NCBI GenBank assembly: GCA_028717765.1
Contig: JAQUNE010000046.1
Location: forward strand, 1-9,159
Reading direction: 5' to 3'
Length of the DNA: 9,159 bases
Source: Candidatus Omnitrophota bacterium
GTDB taxonomy: Bacteria; Omnitrophota; Koll11; Gygaellales; Profunditerraquicolaceae
The position numbers were made by a program, and so were the translations under genes. The first letter of the stretch is position 1; every line of letters starts with the position of its first letter. The notes under the pieces are model-generated. The model was not told the DNA's origin. It was given only the letters and a program-made list of their open reading frames with translations, and did no database searches. Of this stretch, positions 1-7,081 are shown piece by piece.

Positions 1-496
1 AATCTTTAGTTGGTTTATCTGCTTTTAGCGGCATATTGGTTAAAATAGTTACTAGCCGAAAATGGCAGCCGAGCTGTTTATTCACCAATAAATTATTTCT
101 GCCTATCCAACCTAAGCCGGCAAGAAATCCGATATGTTTATGCGACAAATGCGCAGTCTGCTTCTGCCAATCAACAATCTGCGAGGCTGGAATAGGAATC
201 GCAGAAAAACCATTTCTTTCGATATAATGGCAAACCTTTAATGCACTCTGGTCCAGATAAACATTAGCAGTGCGATAATGATGAAAATAGAGCCGGGTAG
301 GCGCAGTTTTAATTTCTTCCAAGACGCCTCCTGACAATCTCACAGCCAAACAAACCGCCCGGTCAAATTTAGCTAAAACTTCCGGGGAAATTAAAAAATC
401 TTTCTTAATCAAGCTTACATCTGCCACTCCGAATAAATCTGCCCCTAAATCGAGGCAATATTTTTTAAGTACAGTATTATAAGTTTTCTTAGGCAT
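1..496 (-). CDS. QueG-like (epoxyqueuosine reductase family, DUF1730) iron-sulfur protein, 3' part outside window
   Basis: The first 165 codons are visible and the frame runs off the left edge. Residues 126-157 match the QueG family: AGLGWIGRNNLL (126-137), then LGCHFRLVTILTNMPL (142-157), the counterpart of the E. coli stretch around AGLGWTGKHSLIL and its downstream strand. True QueG is a cobalamin and 4Fe-4S enzyme that reduces epoxyqueuosine to queuosine in tRNA anticodons. Its proton-donor Asp, in a D-S-x-P-x-x-E-R stretch just before AGLGW, is missing: the aligned part here reads QTAHLSHKHIGFL (113-125), with Gln113 at the Asp position. This is therefore probably a QueG paralog of unknown substrate. 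The two 4Fe-4S cysteine motifs expected further on lie outside the window. The ATG overlaps the end of mnmG by 8 nt and has an AAGGA Shine-Dalgarno 6 nt upstream, which supports this start. Family membership is well supported; the reaction is not. Confidence 0.85.
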   Translation of the reverse strand, partial: MPKKTYNTVLKKYCLDLGADLFGVADVSLIKKDFLISPEVLAKFDRAVCLAVRLSGGVLEEIKTAPTRLYFHHYRTANVYLDQSALKVCHYIERNGFSAIPIPASQIVDWQKQTAHLSHKHIGFLAGLGWIGRNNLLVNKQLGCHFRLVTILTNMPLKADKPTKD

Positions 497-2348
497 TGAT
501 TTTCCTTAAATAAACCATAAGAATAGATATCGCCGCCGGCGTAACTCCTGAAATACGCGAGGCCTGGCCTAAATTCATCGGCTTAAAATTAGTTAATTTT
601 TCCCTGATCTCACGGGAGAGCCCGGAGATTTTTGTAAAATCTATCCCTTCAGGAAGCTTAATTTTTTCCAAATGCTTGAACCTTTCTACTTCCTTAAGCT
701 GCCTCTGCACGAATCCAGCATATTTTACCTCGATTTCTATCCCCTGCAAAGCAAATTCCGGAATATCCAAATTAACTTCTTTCATCGCCTTTAAATCAGC
801 TAATTTTATCTGAGGCCGCTTTAGAATCTCTTCCAGGGTAGTCGCCTTTCTTAAGCCAGATGCCCCAAGATTAAACAACTGCTGATTTATTTCTTCAGAA
901 GGTTTTATCCGGATAGTTTTGAGTAAATTGATCCCTGCTTTGATTTCTTGGATTTTTTCCTCGGTAGACTGATATTCTTCTTTCGATACCAATCCCAAAT
1001 CATAGCCTGTTTTTCTTAAACGTAGGTCCGCGTTATCTTCGCGTAAAATTAAACGGTATTCCACGCGTGAAGTAAACATCCGGTAAGGCTCAAGCGTACC
1101 CTTAGTGGTCAGGTCATCAATTAAAACTCCAATGTAACTGCCTGCGCGGTCAAAGATCAAGGGCTCTTGTTTTTTTACCCGTAAGCTAGCATTAATTCCT
1201 GCAACCAGCCCTTGTGCTGCAGCTTCCTCATATCCTGTCGTGCCATTGATCTGCCCAGCAAGATATAAATTTTTTATTAATTTTGTTTCTAAGGTCGGAT
1301 AGAGCTGTGTGGGCTCAACAACCGTATACTCTATGCCATAACCAAAACGCACTACCTTGACATCTTCTAAACCGACAATAGAGTGCAAGAAATCAATTTG
1401 CACATCTTCAGGCAGGCTAGTAGATAAACCATTGGGATAAATTTCATCTGTCGCAAGCCCCTGTGGCTCTAAAAAAATCTGGTGCCGTTCTTTTTCAGAA
1501 AATTTTACAATCTTATCTTCTATTGACGGACAATACCTTACACCTGTAGCCTGGATCTTCCCCGTATAAAGCGGAGAACGGTTAAGGTTCTCTAGGATAA
1601 TTTTATGCGTATTCTTATTGGTATAGGTAATATGGCAGGGAACTTGCATTTGAGATAATTCTTTAGTGGAAAAGGAAAACGGCTTAGGCGGATAATCGCC
1701 GTTCTGAATGATGAGTTGGGAAAAATTAATACTCTTTTTATCCAGGCGCGGGCAGGTGCCGGTTTTAAAACGCAGGAGTTTAAATCCTAAATTTTTTAGG
1801 TTTCCTGCTAAGCCGATTGCCGCCGGCTCATTGATCCTGCCGCCGGAATGATGCGTAAGGCCAAGATGAATTAAACCGTCAAGAAATGTCCCCGGAGAGA
1901 TAACTACAGCGGATGCGTAAATCTCTTCTTTTGTCTCTGTTACCACCCCTCTTACCGTATCATCTTCTACTAAGAGCTGTTTTACCTCGGCCTCCTTAAT
2001 TTCCAGATTCTGCTGATTTTCTAAAAGCTTGCGCATATAATCTTTATAAAGCTGCATGTCAATCTGGGCACGCGAAGACTGCACTGCTGCACCTTTAGAG
2101 GCATTGAGGACCCTAAATTGAATTCCGTTAGCATCCGCGGCTTTGCCCATGCTTCCGCCTAAAGCATCGATCTCCTTAACCAGTTGCCCCTTTCCTACCC
2201 CGCCGATTGCCGGATTACAGCTCATCAGGCCAATGGCATCTTTTTTTAGTGTAATCATGAGGGTTTTTAAACCCATCCGGCTTGCAGCCAAGGCAGCCTC
2301 AATACCTGCATGTCCAGCACCAATGACGATAATTTCGAAATTATTCAT
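489..2348 (-). CDS. mnmG: tRNA uridine-5-carboxymethylaminomethyl modification enzyme MnmG (GidA)
   Basis: This is the FAD-dependent partner of MnmE. The MnmEG complex puts an (carboxymethyl)aminomethyl group on carbon 5 of wobble U34 in tRNAs reading two-codon-box codons, using methylene-tetrahydrofolate, GTP and a reduced nicotinamide. The 619-residue product is full length (E. coli about 629). Visible landmarks are the Rossmann FAD motif GAGHAG (10-15), SCNPAIGG with Cys44, the GidA signature RYCPSIEDK with Cys273, and the second signature GQINGTTGYEEAAAQG (365-380). The C-terminal helical MnmE/tRNA-binding end carries SRISGVTPAAISIL. Cys44 and Cys273 correspond to the two conserved cysteines important for catalysis in E. 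coli. The gene starts 2 nt after the apgM stop, with only a close-set AGGA before the ATG, so coupling to apgM translation is likely. It overlaps the QueG-like gene by 8 nt. No defect is visible. Confidence 0.97.
   Translation of the reverse strand: MNNFEIIVIGAGHAGIEAALAASRMGLKTLMITLKKDAIGLMSCNPAIGGVGKGQLVKEIDALGGSMGKAADANGIQFRVLNASKGAAVQSSRAQIDMQLYKDYMRKLLENQQNLEIKEAEVKQLLVEDDTVRGVVTETKEEIYASAVVISPGTFLDGLIHLGLTHHSGGRINEPAAIGLAGNLKNLGFKLLRFKTGTCPRLDKKSINFSQLIIQNGDYPPKPFSFSTKELSQMQVPCHITYTNKNTHKIILENLNRSPLYTGKIQATGVRYCPSIEDKIVKFSEKERHQIFLEPQGLATDEIYPNGLSTSLPEDVQIDFLHSIVGLEDVKVVRFGYGIEYTVVEPTQLYPTLETKLIKNLYLAGQINGTTGYEEAAAQGLVAGINASLRVKKQEPLIFDRAGSYIGVLIDDLTTKGTLEPYRMFTSRVEYRLILREDNADLRLRKTGYDLGLVSKEEYQSTEEKIQEIKAGINLLKTIRIKPSEEINQQLFNLGASGLRKATTLEEILKRPQIKLADLKAMKEVNLDIPEFALQGIEIEVKYAGFVQRQLKEVERFKHLEKIKLPEGIDFTKISGLSREIREKLTNFKPMNLGQASRISGVTPAAISILMVYLRKINA
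503..507 (-). promoter_or_regulatory. Shine-Dalgarno for the QueG-like gene
   Basis: AAGGA lies 6 nt upstream of the ATG at 496-494, inside the last codons of mnmG. It fixes the start of the overlapping downstream gene and argues for its independent initiation within the same mRNA. Confidence 0.6.
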
Positions 2349-2350
2349 TC

Positions 2351-3637
2351 CTATTCTTGGGCAGTCTTTACAAGGAGAGGTAGAATCTCCTGGCCGCTAA
2401 TTTCTCCGATTGAGCCTTTTGACGCCGCCTGCTCGGAAAACTTCAAGATTCCGTCAGGCTGGGTATTTGCTCCGGAAATTACTAAAGGCACAGGGTCCCC
2501 GGAATGGGCTTTCAAATTACAAACAGTAGAATGATCCGCGGTTACCGCTAAAACTGTATTTGCCACATCTAATTTTGGCAAAAGGCAAGAAAAGAAAAAT
2601 TTATCAATTGCCTCAATGATTTCTTTTTTCTTGGTAAAATTTCCGTCATGCGCCGGCTCATCCGGGCCCTTAATATGCACATAGATGCCGTCGTATTTAT
2701 TCAAAGAGTCCAGGGCAATTTTTGCCCAAACCGGATAATCCACGTCTAGGTGTCCGCTGGAAGAAGGCACTTCAATAATTTCCATACCGGTTAACAATGC
2801 AATCCCGCGTTCAACCGGCATTTCTACAAAACAGCCAAACTTAAGATTATAAAGGCCTTTGATGTCTGGAAATTTCGGCAATTGATCTCCCGCATCACGG
2901 GATAAAATCAAATTTGCCGGCAGTTTTTTCTCGGCAATTCTTCTCTTATTAATCGGCGAATCATTTAATACCTTACGTGTTTGCTCTGTGAATTCATTCA
3001 ATAGATCCGCCGCAATCTTTGCCTCTAGAGAACCTTCAAAACCTGGCATTGGCGCTGATTTACAAAGCTGGTTCTCGAATTTTTCTTTGGCGATCCCAAA
3101 TACGCCGTCTCTTTCATAGGCCGGATCAGTATTGGTAATTGAGCCGGATAATTTTGAGCGCATTCCCCGGATCACTAAAACCCCACGGTGTCCGACAGTA
3201 CTCTTAAATTCAAAAGTCGCTTGAGAAAGTGTGACTTTAGTATTAATCTCTTTGGCGAGGCTAGCTGCTTCATCACTAGGTAAACTTCTTGCTACCCTGC
3301 GGTCAATAATAGTCTTTCCATCATCGGCGCAAGTCGCAAAATTTACCCGTAAAGCTACATCGCCGTCATTGACCTTTAACCCTTCGGCAAAAGATTCCAG
3401 AGGCCCTCTACCGGTATAATATTTATAGGGATCATAACCTAAAAGGCTAATTACCGCGATATCAGATTCCGGTGCGATCCCTTCTGCCAAAGGATAAACT
3501 AATCCATTCTTTCCTGTTTGTGCAAGGCGGTCAAGGTGGGGGGTAAAAGCTGCTTCCAGGGGGGTTTTATCGCCTAATTCTTTAACCGGCCGGTCGCCTA
3601 AGCCGTCTAAAACAATATAGAGAATTTTCTTTGCCAT
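2351..3637 (-). CDS. apgM: 2,3-bisphosphoglycerate-independent phosphoglycerate mutase, archaeal type
   Basis: The enzyme interconverts 3- and 2-phosphoglycerate in the cytosol, in lower glycolysis and gluconeogenesis, using a phosphoserine intermediate and two metal ions (alkaline phosphatase superfamily). The N-terminus carries the metal motif LDGLGDRP (10-17) and KTPLEAAFTPHLDRLA (24-39). Next come the presumed nucleophile Ser58 in ESDIAVISLLGYDP (57-70) and YYTGRGPLES (73-82). The C-terminal metal ligands sit in KGPDEPAHDG (323-332) and TADHSTVC (366-373), followed by HSGDPVPL (378-385). At 428 residues it is slightly longer than typical family members (about 400). Val372 replaces a Pro that is common in the ADHSTPC motif. 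The DGLGDRP and YYTGRGPLE segments favour the mutase over the related predicted homoserine-kinase analogs, which I cannot fully exclude. The ATG directly follows the nrdJ stop with no gap and no clear Shine-Dalgarno, suggesting translational coupling. Confidence 0.9.
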   Translation of the reverse strand: MAKKILYIVLDGLGDRPVKELGDKTPLEAAFTPHLDRLAQTGKNGLVYPLAEGIAPESDIAVISLLGYDPYKYYTGRGPLESFAEGLKVNDGDVALRVNFATCADDGKTIIDRRVARSLPSDEAASLAKEINTKVTLSQATFEFKSTVGHRGVLVIRGMRSKLSGSITNTDPAYERDGVFGIAKEKFENQLCKSAPMPGFEGSLEAKIAADLLNEFTEQTRKVLNDSPINKRRIAEKKLPANLILSRDAGDQLPKFPDIKGLYNLKFGCFVEMPVERGIALLTGMEIIEVPSSSGHLDVDYPVWAKIALDSLNKYDGIYVHIKGPDEPAHDGNFTKKKEIIEAIDKFFFSCLLPKLDVANTVLAVTADHSTVCNLKAHSGDPVPLVISGANTQPDGILKFSEQAASKGSIGEISGQEILPLLVKTAQE

Positions 3638-5932
3638 TTAGCATTTAGAGAAGCCGCAGGCATGGCATTTCACACAGCCTTCTTCATGGCGCAATGCTCC
3701 TCCGCAATCAGGGCAAACCCCAACAATATCCGCGTGATGCCCTAGATCCGTAAGTAAATGCTCGTCGTGATGCGAATGTTTCATCGCAACCATAGAGGCC
3801 TCTAGAACCTCTTTCTCTTCCTGGCTGTTGACCAATCTTTTTTCAATTACGCGGGCAATAGCATCGGCGCAAGAAAATATCCTCTGTCCTTTTTCCCAAG
3901 AAGGGCTGGGGCAGCGGATATTCCGCAACTGTTCGATAATCGATTTTACTTCGATGCCAGAGCGAAATCCTAAAGAAACTAATCTACCAATGGCCTCTAG
4001 TTGAGAAGCAGCGCAGCCGCCGGCTTTACCCATCTGGGTAAAAAGCTCAAAAGGCCTTTCTTCTTCGTCGACATTGATCGTAACATATAAATTACCGCAT
4101 CCTGTGGCAACCTTAGTGGTAGTACCAATAATCACTTCCGGGCGGGGCCGTGGGGCAATTTCTTTCTGCTCCTGCAGGCATTGCGTATCTATTTTTACCA
4201 CAGCGCTGCCAACATTTAACACCTGTTCTTCACGGCTCTTATCGCGATAAATCGTAATTCCTTTACAGCCTAATTCATAAGCTAAAAGATAACTTTTACG
4301 CACATCTTCAAGTGTGGCCTCATGAGGAAAATTAATCGTCTTAGAGGTAGCATTGTGCACGTATTTCTGAAATGCCGCCTGCATGCGTACATGCCATTCA
4401 GGCGAGATATCATGCGCGGTAACAAATACCCTTTTTACATCTTCGGGAACACCTTCGATATCCTTTAAAGAAGATTTTTCGGCGATTTTCTCCATCAGTT
4501 CCCGAGAATAGAATCTACGTTCCTTGGCAACTTCTTCAAATAAAGGATCTACTTCCACCAGTTTATCGTTATCCATGACATTACGATAATAGGAAATCGC
4601 AAATAACGGTTCAATACCGGATGAACACGGCCCGGCAATAATACTAATCGTCCCGGTGGGGGCAATCGTAGTTAAAGTAGCATTGCGTAATTTTAACGTG
4701 TTATCTTTTTTGTCATAAATACTGCCGCGAAAAGCCGGAAAGACCCCTTTTTGCTTGGCTAATTCCTGTGATTCTTTAACGCTTTCAGCTAAAATAAAAG
4801 ACATTACCTTTTCCGCCAAGGCCACTGCCTCTTCGGAATTATAAGGAATCCCCAGTTTAATCAATAAGCTCGCCCATCCCATTACCCCTAGGCCGATTTT
4901 GCGTGTGAGTTTAGTAGCCTTCTCAATTTCCGGTAAAGGGAATTTATTTACATCGATGAGATTATCAAGGAAATGTACTGCCAGGTGAGTGGTGCTTTTT
5001 AATTTATCCCAATCAATTTCAAAACGGCCACTAGGCGCCTTCTTAAAAACCCTGGCTAAATTAATTGAGCCCAAATCACAACTCTCATAAGGCAATAACG
5101 GCTGCTCTCCGCAAGGGTTCGTACTCTCCATATCCCCTAATTTCGGAGTAGGATTATATTGATTGATCCGGTCAATAAAAATTATTCCTGGTTCGCCGTT
5201 CTTATGCGCCTGCTTGACGATCAAATCAAATACTTCTTTTGGATTAAGACGTTTTACTTCCTTTTTAGTGTGCGGGTCAATAACTCCGTAATCACCACCT
5301 TTTGCTAATTTCTGCATAAACTCATCGGTGATTGCTACGGAGATATTAAAATTGGTGATTTCTTTATTGCTTTCTTTGCAGGCGATAAACTCTAAAATAT
5401 CCGGATGATCGACGCGTAAGATCCCCATATTCGCCCCGCGCCGGGTGCCGCCCTGTTTTACCGCTTCAGTCGCAGCATCATAAACTTTCATAAAGGAGAC
5501 CGGCCCAGAGGCAACTCCACCGGTAGTTTTCACGACAGAACATTTTGGCCTAAGGCGGGAGAAAGAGAACCCTGTACCGCCTCCGGATTTATGGATCATT
5601 GCCGTGGCCTTGAGGGTTTCAAAAATTGATTCCATAGAATCTTCCACCGGCAAAGTAAAACAAGCACTTAACTGACCCAAGTCTTTGCCCGCATTCATTA
5701 AACAGGGAGAATTCGGGACAAATTCCAGCTGTGCCATGGTATTATAAAAAGACTCGGCTAGCTTTAAGATTTCTTCATCGGTCTTTTTATAAAGTTTATC
5801 CGCGCCGGCAATCGCGTTAGCCACACGGTGAAACATTTCTTCCGGGGTTTCAATGATCCGGCCGTTTTCATCTTTCTTCAGGTACCTTTTTTCTAATACC
5901 TTTAAAGCATTCTCTGACAATTGCAGCGTCAT
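3638..5932 (-). CDS. nrdJ: Vitamin B12-dependent (class II) ribonucleoside-diphosphate reductase
   Basis: NrdJ uses adenosylcobalamin to generate a thiyl radical and reduces ribonucleotides to deoxyribonucleotides in an oxygen-independent way. The 764-residue protein has redox Cys91 (QLSACF), the active-site loop N272-P-C274-G-E276 with radical Cys274 and catalytic Asn/Glu, partner Cys285 (ESCDLGSINL), and the phosphate-binding APTGTIS (424-430). A TSCPD domain follows (about 600-700; CGNLYVTIN, KAGGCAASQLEA). The tail carries Cys740, 743, 753, 756, 759 and 764 (CPDCGG, EGCVKCHACGFSKC), which would bind zinc and re-reduce the active site. The N-terminus begins directly with the RNR fold; there is no ATP-cone, so dATP shut-off by that domain is not expected. 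A His-rich linker (719-733) precedes the tail. Start choice is firm: a GGAGGT Shine-Dalgarno lies 5 nt upstream. It is the first gene of the operon, behind a promoter with NrdR-like boxes, and abuts apgM with no gap. Confidence 0.96.
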   Translation of the reverse strand: MTLQLSENALKVLEKRYLKKDENGRIIETPEEMFHRVANAIAGADKLYKKTDEEILKLAESFYNTMAQLEFVPNSPCLMNAGKDLGQLSACFTLPVEDSMESIFETLKATAMIHKSGGGTGFSFSRLRPKCSVVKTTGGVASGPVSFMKVYDAATEAVKQGGTRRGANMGILRVDHPDILEFIACKESNKEITNFNISVAITDEFMQKLAKGGDYGVIDPHTKKEVKRLNPKEVFDLIVKQAHKNGEPGIIFIDRINQYNPTPKLGDMESTNPCGEQPLLPYESCDLGSINLARVFKKAPSGRFEIDWDKLKSTTHLAVHFLDNLIDVNKFPLPEIEKATKLTRKIGLGVMGWASLLIKLGIPYNSEEAVALAEKVMSFILAESVKESQELAKQKGVFPAFRGSIYDKKDNTLKLRNATLTTIAPTGTISIIAGPCSSGIEPLFAISYYRNVMDNDKLVEVDPLFEEVAKERRFYSRELMEKIAEKSSLKDIEGVPEDVKRVFVTAHDISPEWHVRMQAAFQKYVHNATSKTINFPHEATLEDVRKSYLLAYELGCKGITIYRDKSREEQVLNVGSAVVKIDTQCLQEQKEIAPRPRPEVIIGTTTKVATGCGNLYVTINVDEEERPFELFTQMGKAGGCAASQLEAIGRLVSLGFRSGIEVKSIIEQLRNIRCPSPSWEKGQRIFSCADAIARVIEKRLVNSQEEKEVLEASMVAMKHSHHDEHLLTDLGHHADIVGVCPDCGGALRHEEGCVKCHACGFSKC

Positions 5933-5937
5933 CCTCC

Positions 5938-5943
5938 ACCTCC
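5938..5943 (-). promoter_or_regulatory. Strong Shine-Dalgarno of nrdJ
   Basis: The minus strand reads GGAGGTGGAGG immediately before the ATG. GGAGGT is a perfect anti-SD match with a 5-nt spacer. It is much stronger than the ribosome sites of the coupled downstream genes, consistent with nrdJ being the lead cistron. Confidence 0.85.
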
Positions 5944-5972
5944 AATAAAGAATTGATCTTTAACCCAATTTC

Positions 5973-6000
5973 AATATAACATCAAAAAGATTTTTGTCAA
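5973..6000 (-). promoter_or_regulatory. Predicted sigma70-type promoter of the nrdJ-apgM-mnmG operon
   Basis: On the minus strand there is a consensus -35 TTGACA (6000-5995), a 16-bp spacer, then -10 TATATT (5978-5973). A TG one base upstream of the hexamer gives an extended -10. Transcription would start near G5966, leaving a leader of about 34 nt before the nrdJ ATG. That is too short for a cobalamin riboswitch. The spacer contains an A/T-only inverted repeat (CAAAAA..TTTTTG), which is too weak to act as a terminator. Confidence 0.75.
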
Positions 6001-6006
6001 TAAAAA

Positions 6007-6022
6007 ATACAATATGTGGTAT
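6007..6022. promoter_or_regulatory. Putative NrdR box, promoter-proximal
   Basis: Minus strand ATACCACATATTGTAT matches 12 of 16 positions of the general NrdR-box form ACACWATATVTWGTGT as I recall it. Six of eight base pairs are dyad-symmetric. It lies 6 bp upstream of the -35 element of the nrdJ promoter. NrdR is the zinc-finger/ATP-cone repressor that senses dATP/ATP and controls ribonucleotide reductase genes. NrdR itself is not in this window. Confidence 0.65.
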
Positions 6023-6037
6023 GTTTTTTTTAAAACT

Positions 6038-6053
6038 ATACAATAAATTGTGC
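6038..6053. promoter_or_regulatory. Putative NrdR box, promoter-distal
   Basis: Minus strand GCACAATTTATTGTAT matches 13 of 16 positions of the recalled NrdR-box form and contains the perfect dyad ACAAT-TT-ATTGT. It starts exactly 31 bp from the proximal box (15-bp linker), three helical turns, as in known tandem NrdR sites. The linker contains an uninterrupted A8 tract (6024-6031). The box touches the last base of the LacI-family stop codon, so regulatory DNA fills the gap completely. Confidence 0.65.
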
Positions 6054-7081
6054 TAAGAGCTGATAGGACTGGCAGATTCTCGGATCACCAGTTCTGTTGG
6101 GAGAACGATCTTTTCCACCTTCGGCGCCTTCTCGGCGTTCATTAAGAAATTTAGCCTTTTTACGCTTTCCTGCGACATTTTTACCAGAGGCTGCCTGACA
6201 GTGGTTAACGCTACTGGGCCGTATAATCCGGAAGGATTATCGTCAAAACCTACGATTGACAAGTCCTTGGGGATTTCTTTACCTAATTCCCTGACTACCG
6301 CCATTACCTCCAGGGCCATAGAATCAGAGGCGACAAAAACAGCAGTCGGTGGTTGCGACATTTTAATAATTTTTTCTGCTGCCTGCCTGGCCTGGCCGCG
6401 CGAATAATCTGTTTTGAAAATATAGTCTTCGCGCAGTGCGATATTATTTCTCTCTAAAGCCAGTTTATATCCTTCCAAACGTAAAGCTGCGGGCTGGGTA
6501 ATTAAATCACCGCTAAGGTGTGCAATCTTTCGGTGGCCAAGGCTGATTAAATAATTTACCGCTGCCTCTGCACCGCCGATATTATCCACGGCAATACAAT
6601 TAACTTTCAAATCTTCAATATAATTATTAATCACCACACAGGGAATACCGTTATTCACCACTTCTTCAAGCTGTGCGCGATTGCCGATAATGTCGGCAAA
6701 AATCATTCCGCCAGCGGCCTTAAGATTAAGCGGTGTGCGGCTATCAGTTAATTGCAGCAGTAAATCTAATTTTAGCGCTTCGCAAAGTGTACCGATGCCG
6801 CGGATCAACTCTAAAACATAGAAAGAATAGAACATCCCTTCATAACGGGGGATCACCAGCGCTACGACATTACTTTTACCGGAGGCCAGCCTCTGTGCGA
6901 ATACCGAGGGTTGGAATTTTAATTCTTTTACCGCGTTAAGGACCTTGATGCGGTTTCTTTCTTTTACCGAGGAGAATTTGTTTAAAACGCGTGAAACCGT
7001 GGCTATGGAAACTCCTGCGAGGCGAGCTACATCTTCTATGGAATTACTTTTTCTTTCCTGATTAGGCCTTTTAGATTTCAT
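6053..7081 (-). CDS. LacI/GalR-family transcriptional repressor
   Basis: This is a 342-residue cytoplasmic DNA-binding regulator, probably dimeric and sugar-responsive. The N-terminal HTH is canonical: SIEDVARLAGVSIATVSRVL (14-33), then Asn34. A hinge helix follows at FQPSVFAQRLASGKS (56-70), where the minor-groove leucine is kept (Leu65). The rest is a periplasmic-binding-protein-like effector domain with family landmarks VDNIGGAEAAVNYLISLGH (165-183), RLEGY (201-205), FVASDSMA (249-256), DLSIVGFDDN (273-282) and LTTVRQP (292-298). The effector cannot be read from the sequence. The ATG sits in a 4-nt ATGA overlap with the coiled-coil gene and has no good Shine-Dalgarno, so it is probably translated by coupling. 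Its operator is most likely at the promoter of its own operon, upstream of the ROK gene and outside the window. The gene ends against the NrdR-box region of nrdJ with no terminator visible. Confidence 0.95.
   Translation of the reverse strand: MKSKRPNQERKSNSIEDVARLAGVSIATVSRVLNKFSSVKERNRIKVLNAVKELKFQPSVFAQRLASGKSNVVALVIPRYEGMFYSFYVLELIRGIGTLCEALKLDLLLQLTDSRTPLNLKAAGGMIFADIIGNRAQLEEVVNNGIPCVVINNYIEDLKVNCIAVDNIGGAEAAVNYLISLGHRKIAHLSGDLITQPAALRLEGYKLALERNNIALREDYIFKTDYSRGQARQAAEKIIKMSQPPTAVFVASDSMALEVMAVVRELGKEIPKDLSIVGFDDNPSGLYGPVALTTVRQPLVKMSQESVKRLNFLMNAEKAPKVEKIVLPTELVIRESASPISS

Noticed and set aside
36..227. Small plus-strand frame near the left edge
   Set aside because: It is entirely antisense to the well-supported QueG-like coding region and has no independent support.
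5983..5996. Inverted repeat CAAAAA/TTTTTG as a possible terminator after the LacI-family gene
   Set aside because: The stem is A/T only apart from its end pair, the loop is 2 nt, and it sits inside the promoter spacer. It is not a credible intrinsic terminator.
5933..6052. Cobalamin riboswitch upstream of the B12-dependent reductase
   Set aside because: The gap is only 120 nt and contains the promoter, leaving a leader of about 34 nt. No B12-box-like sequence was seen.
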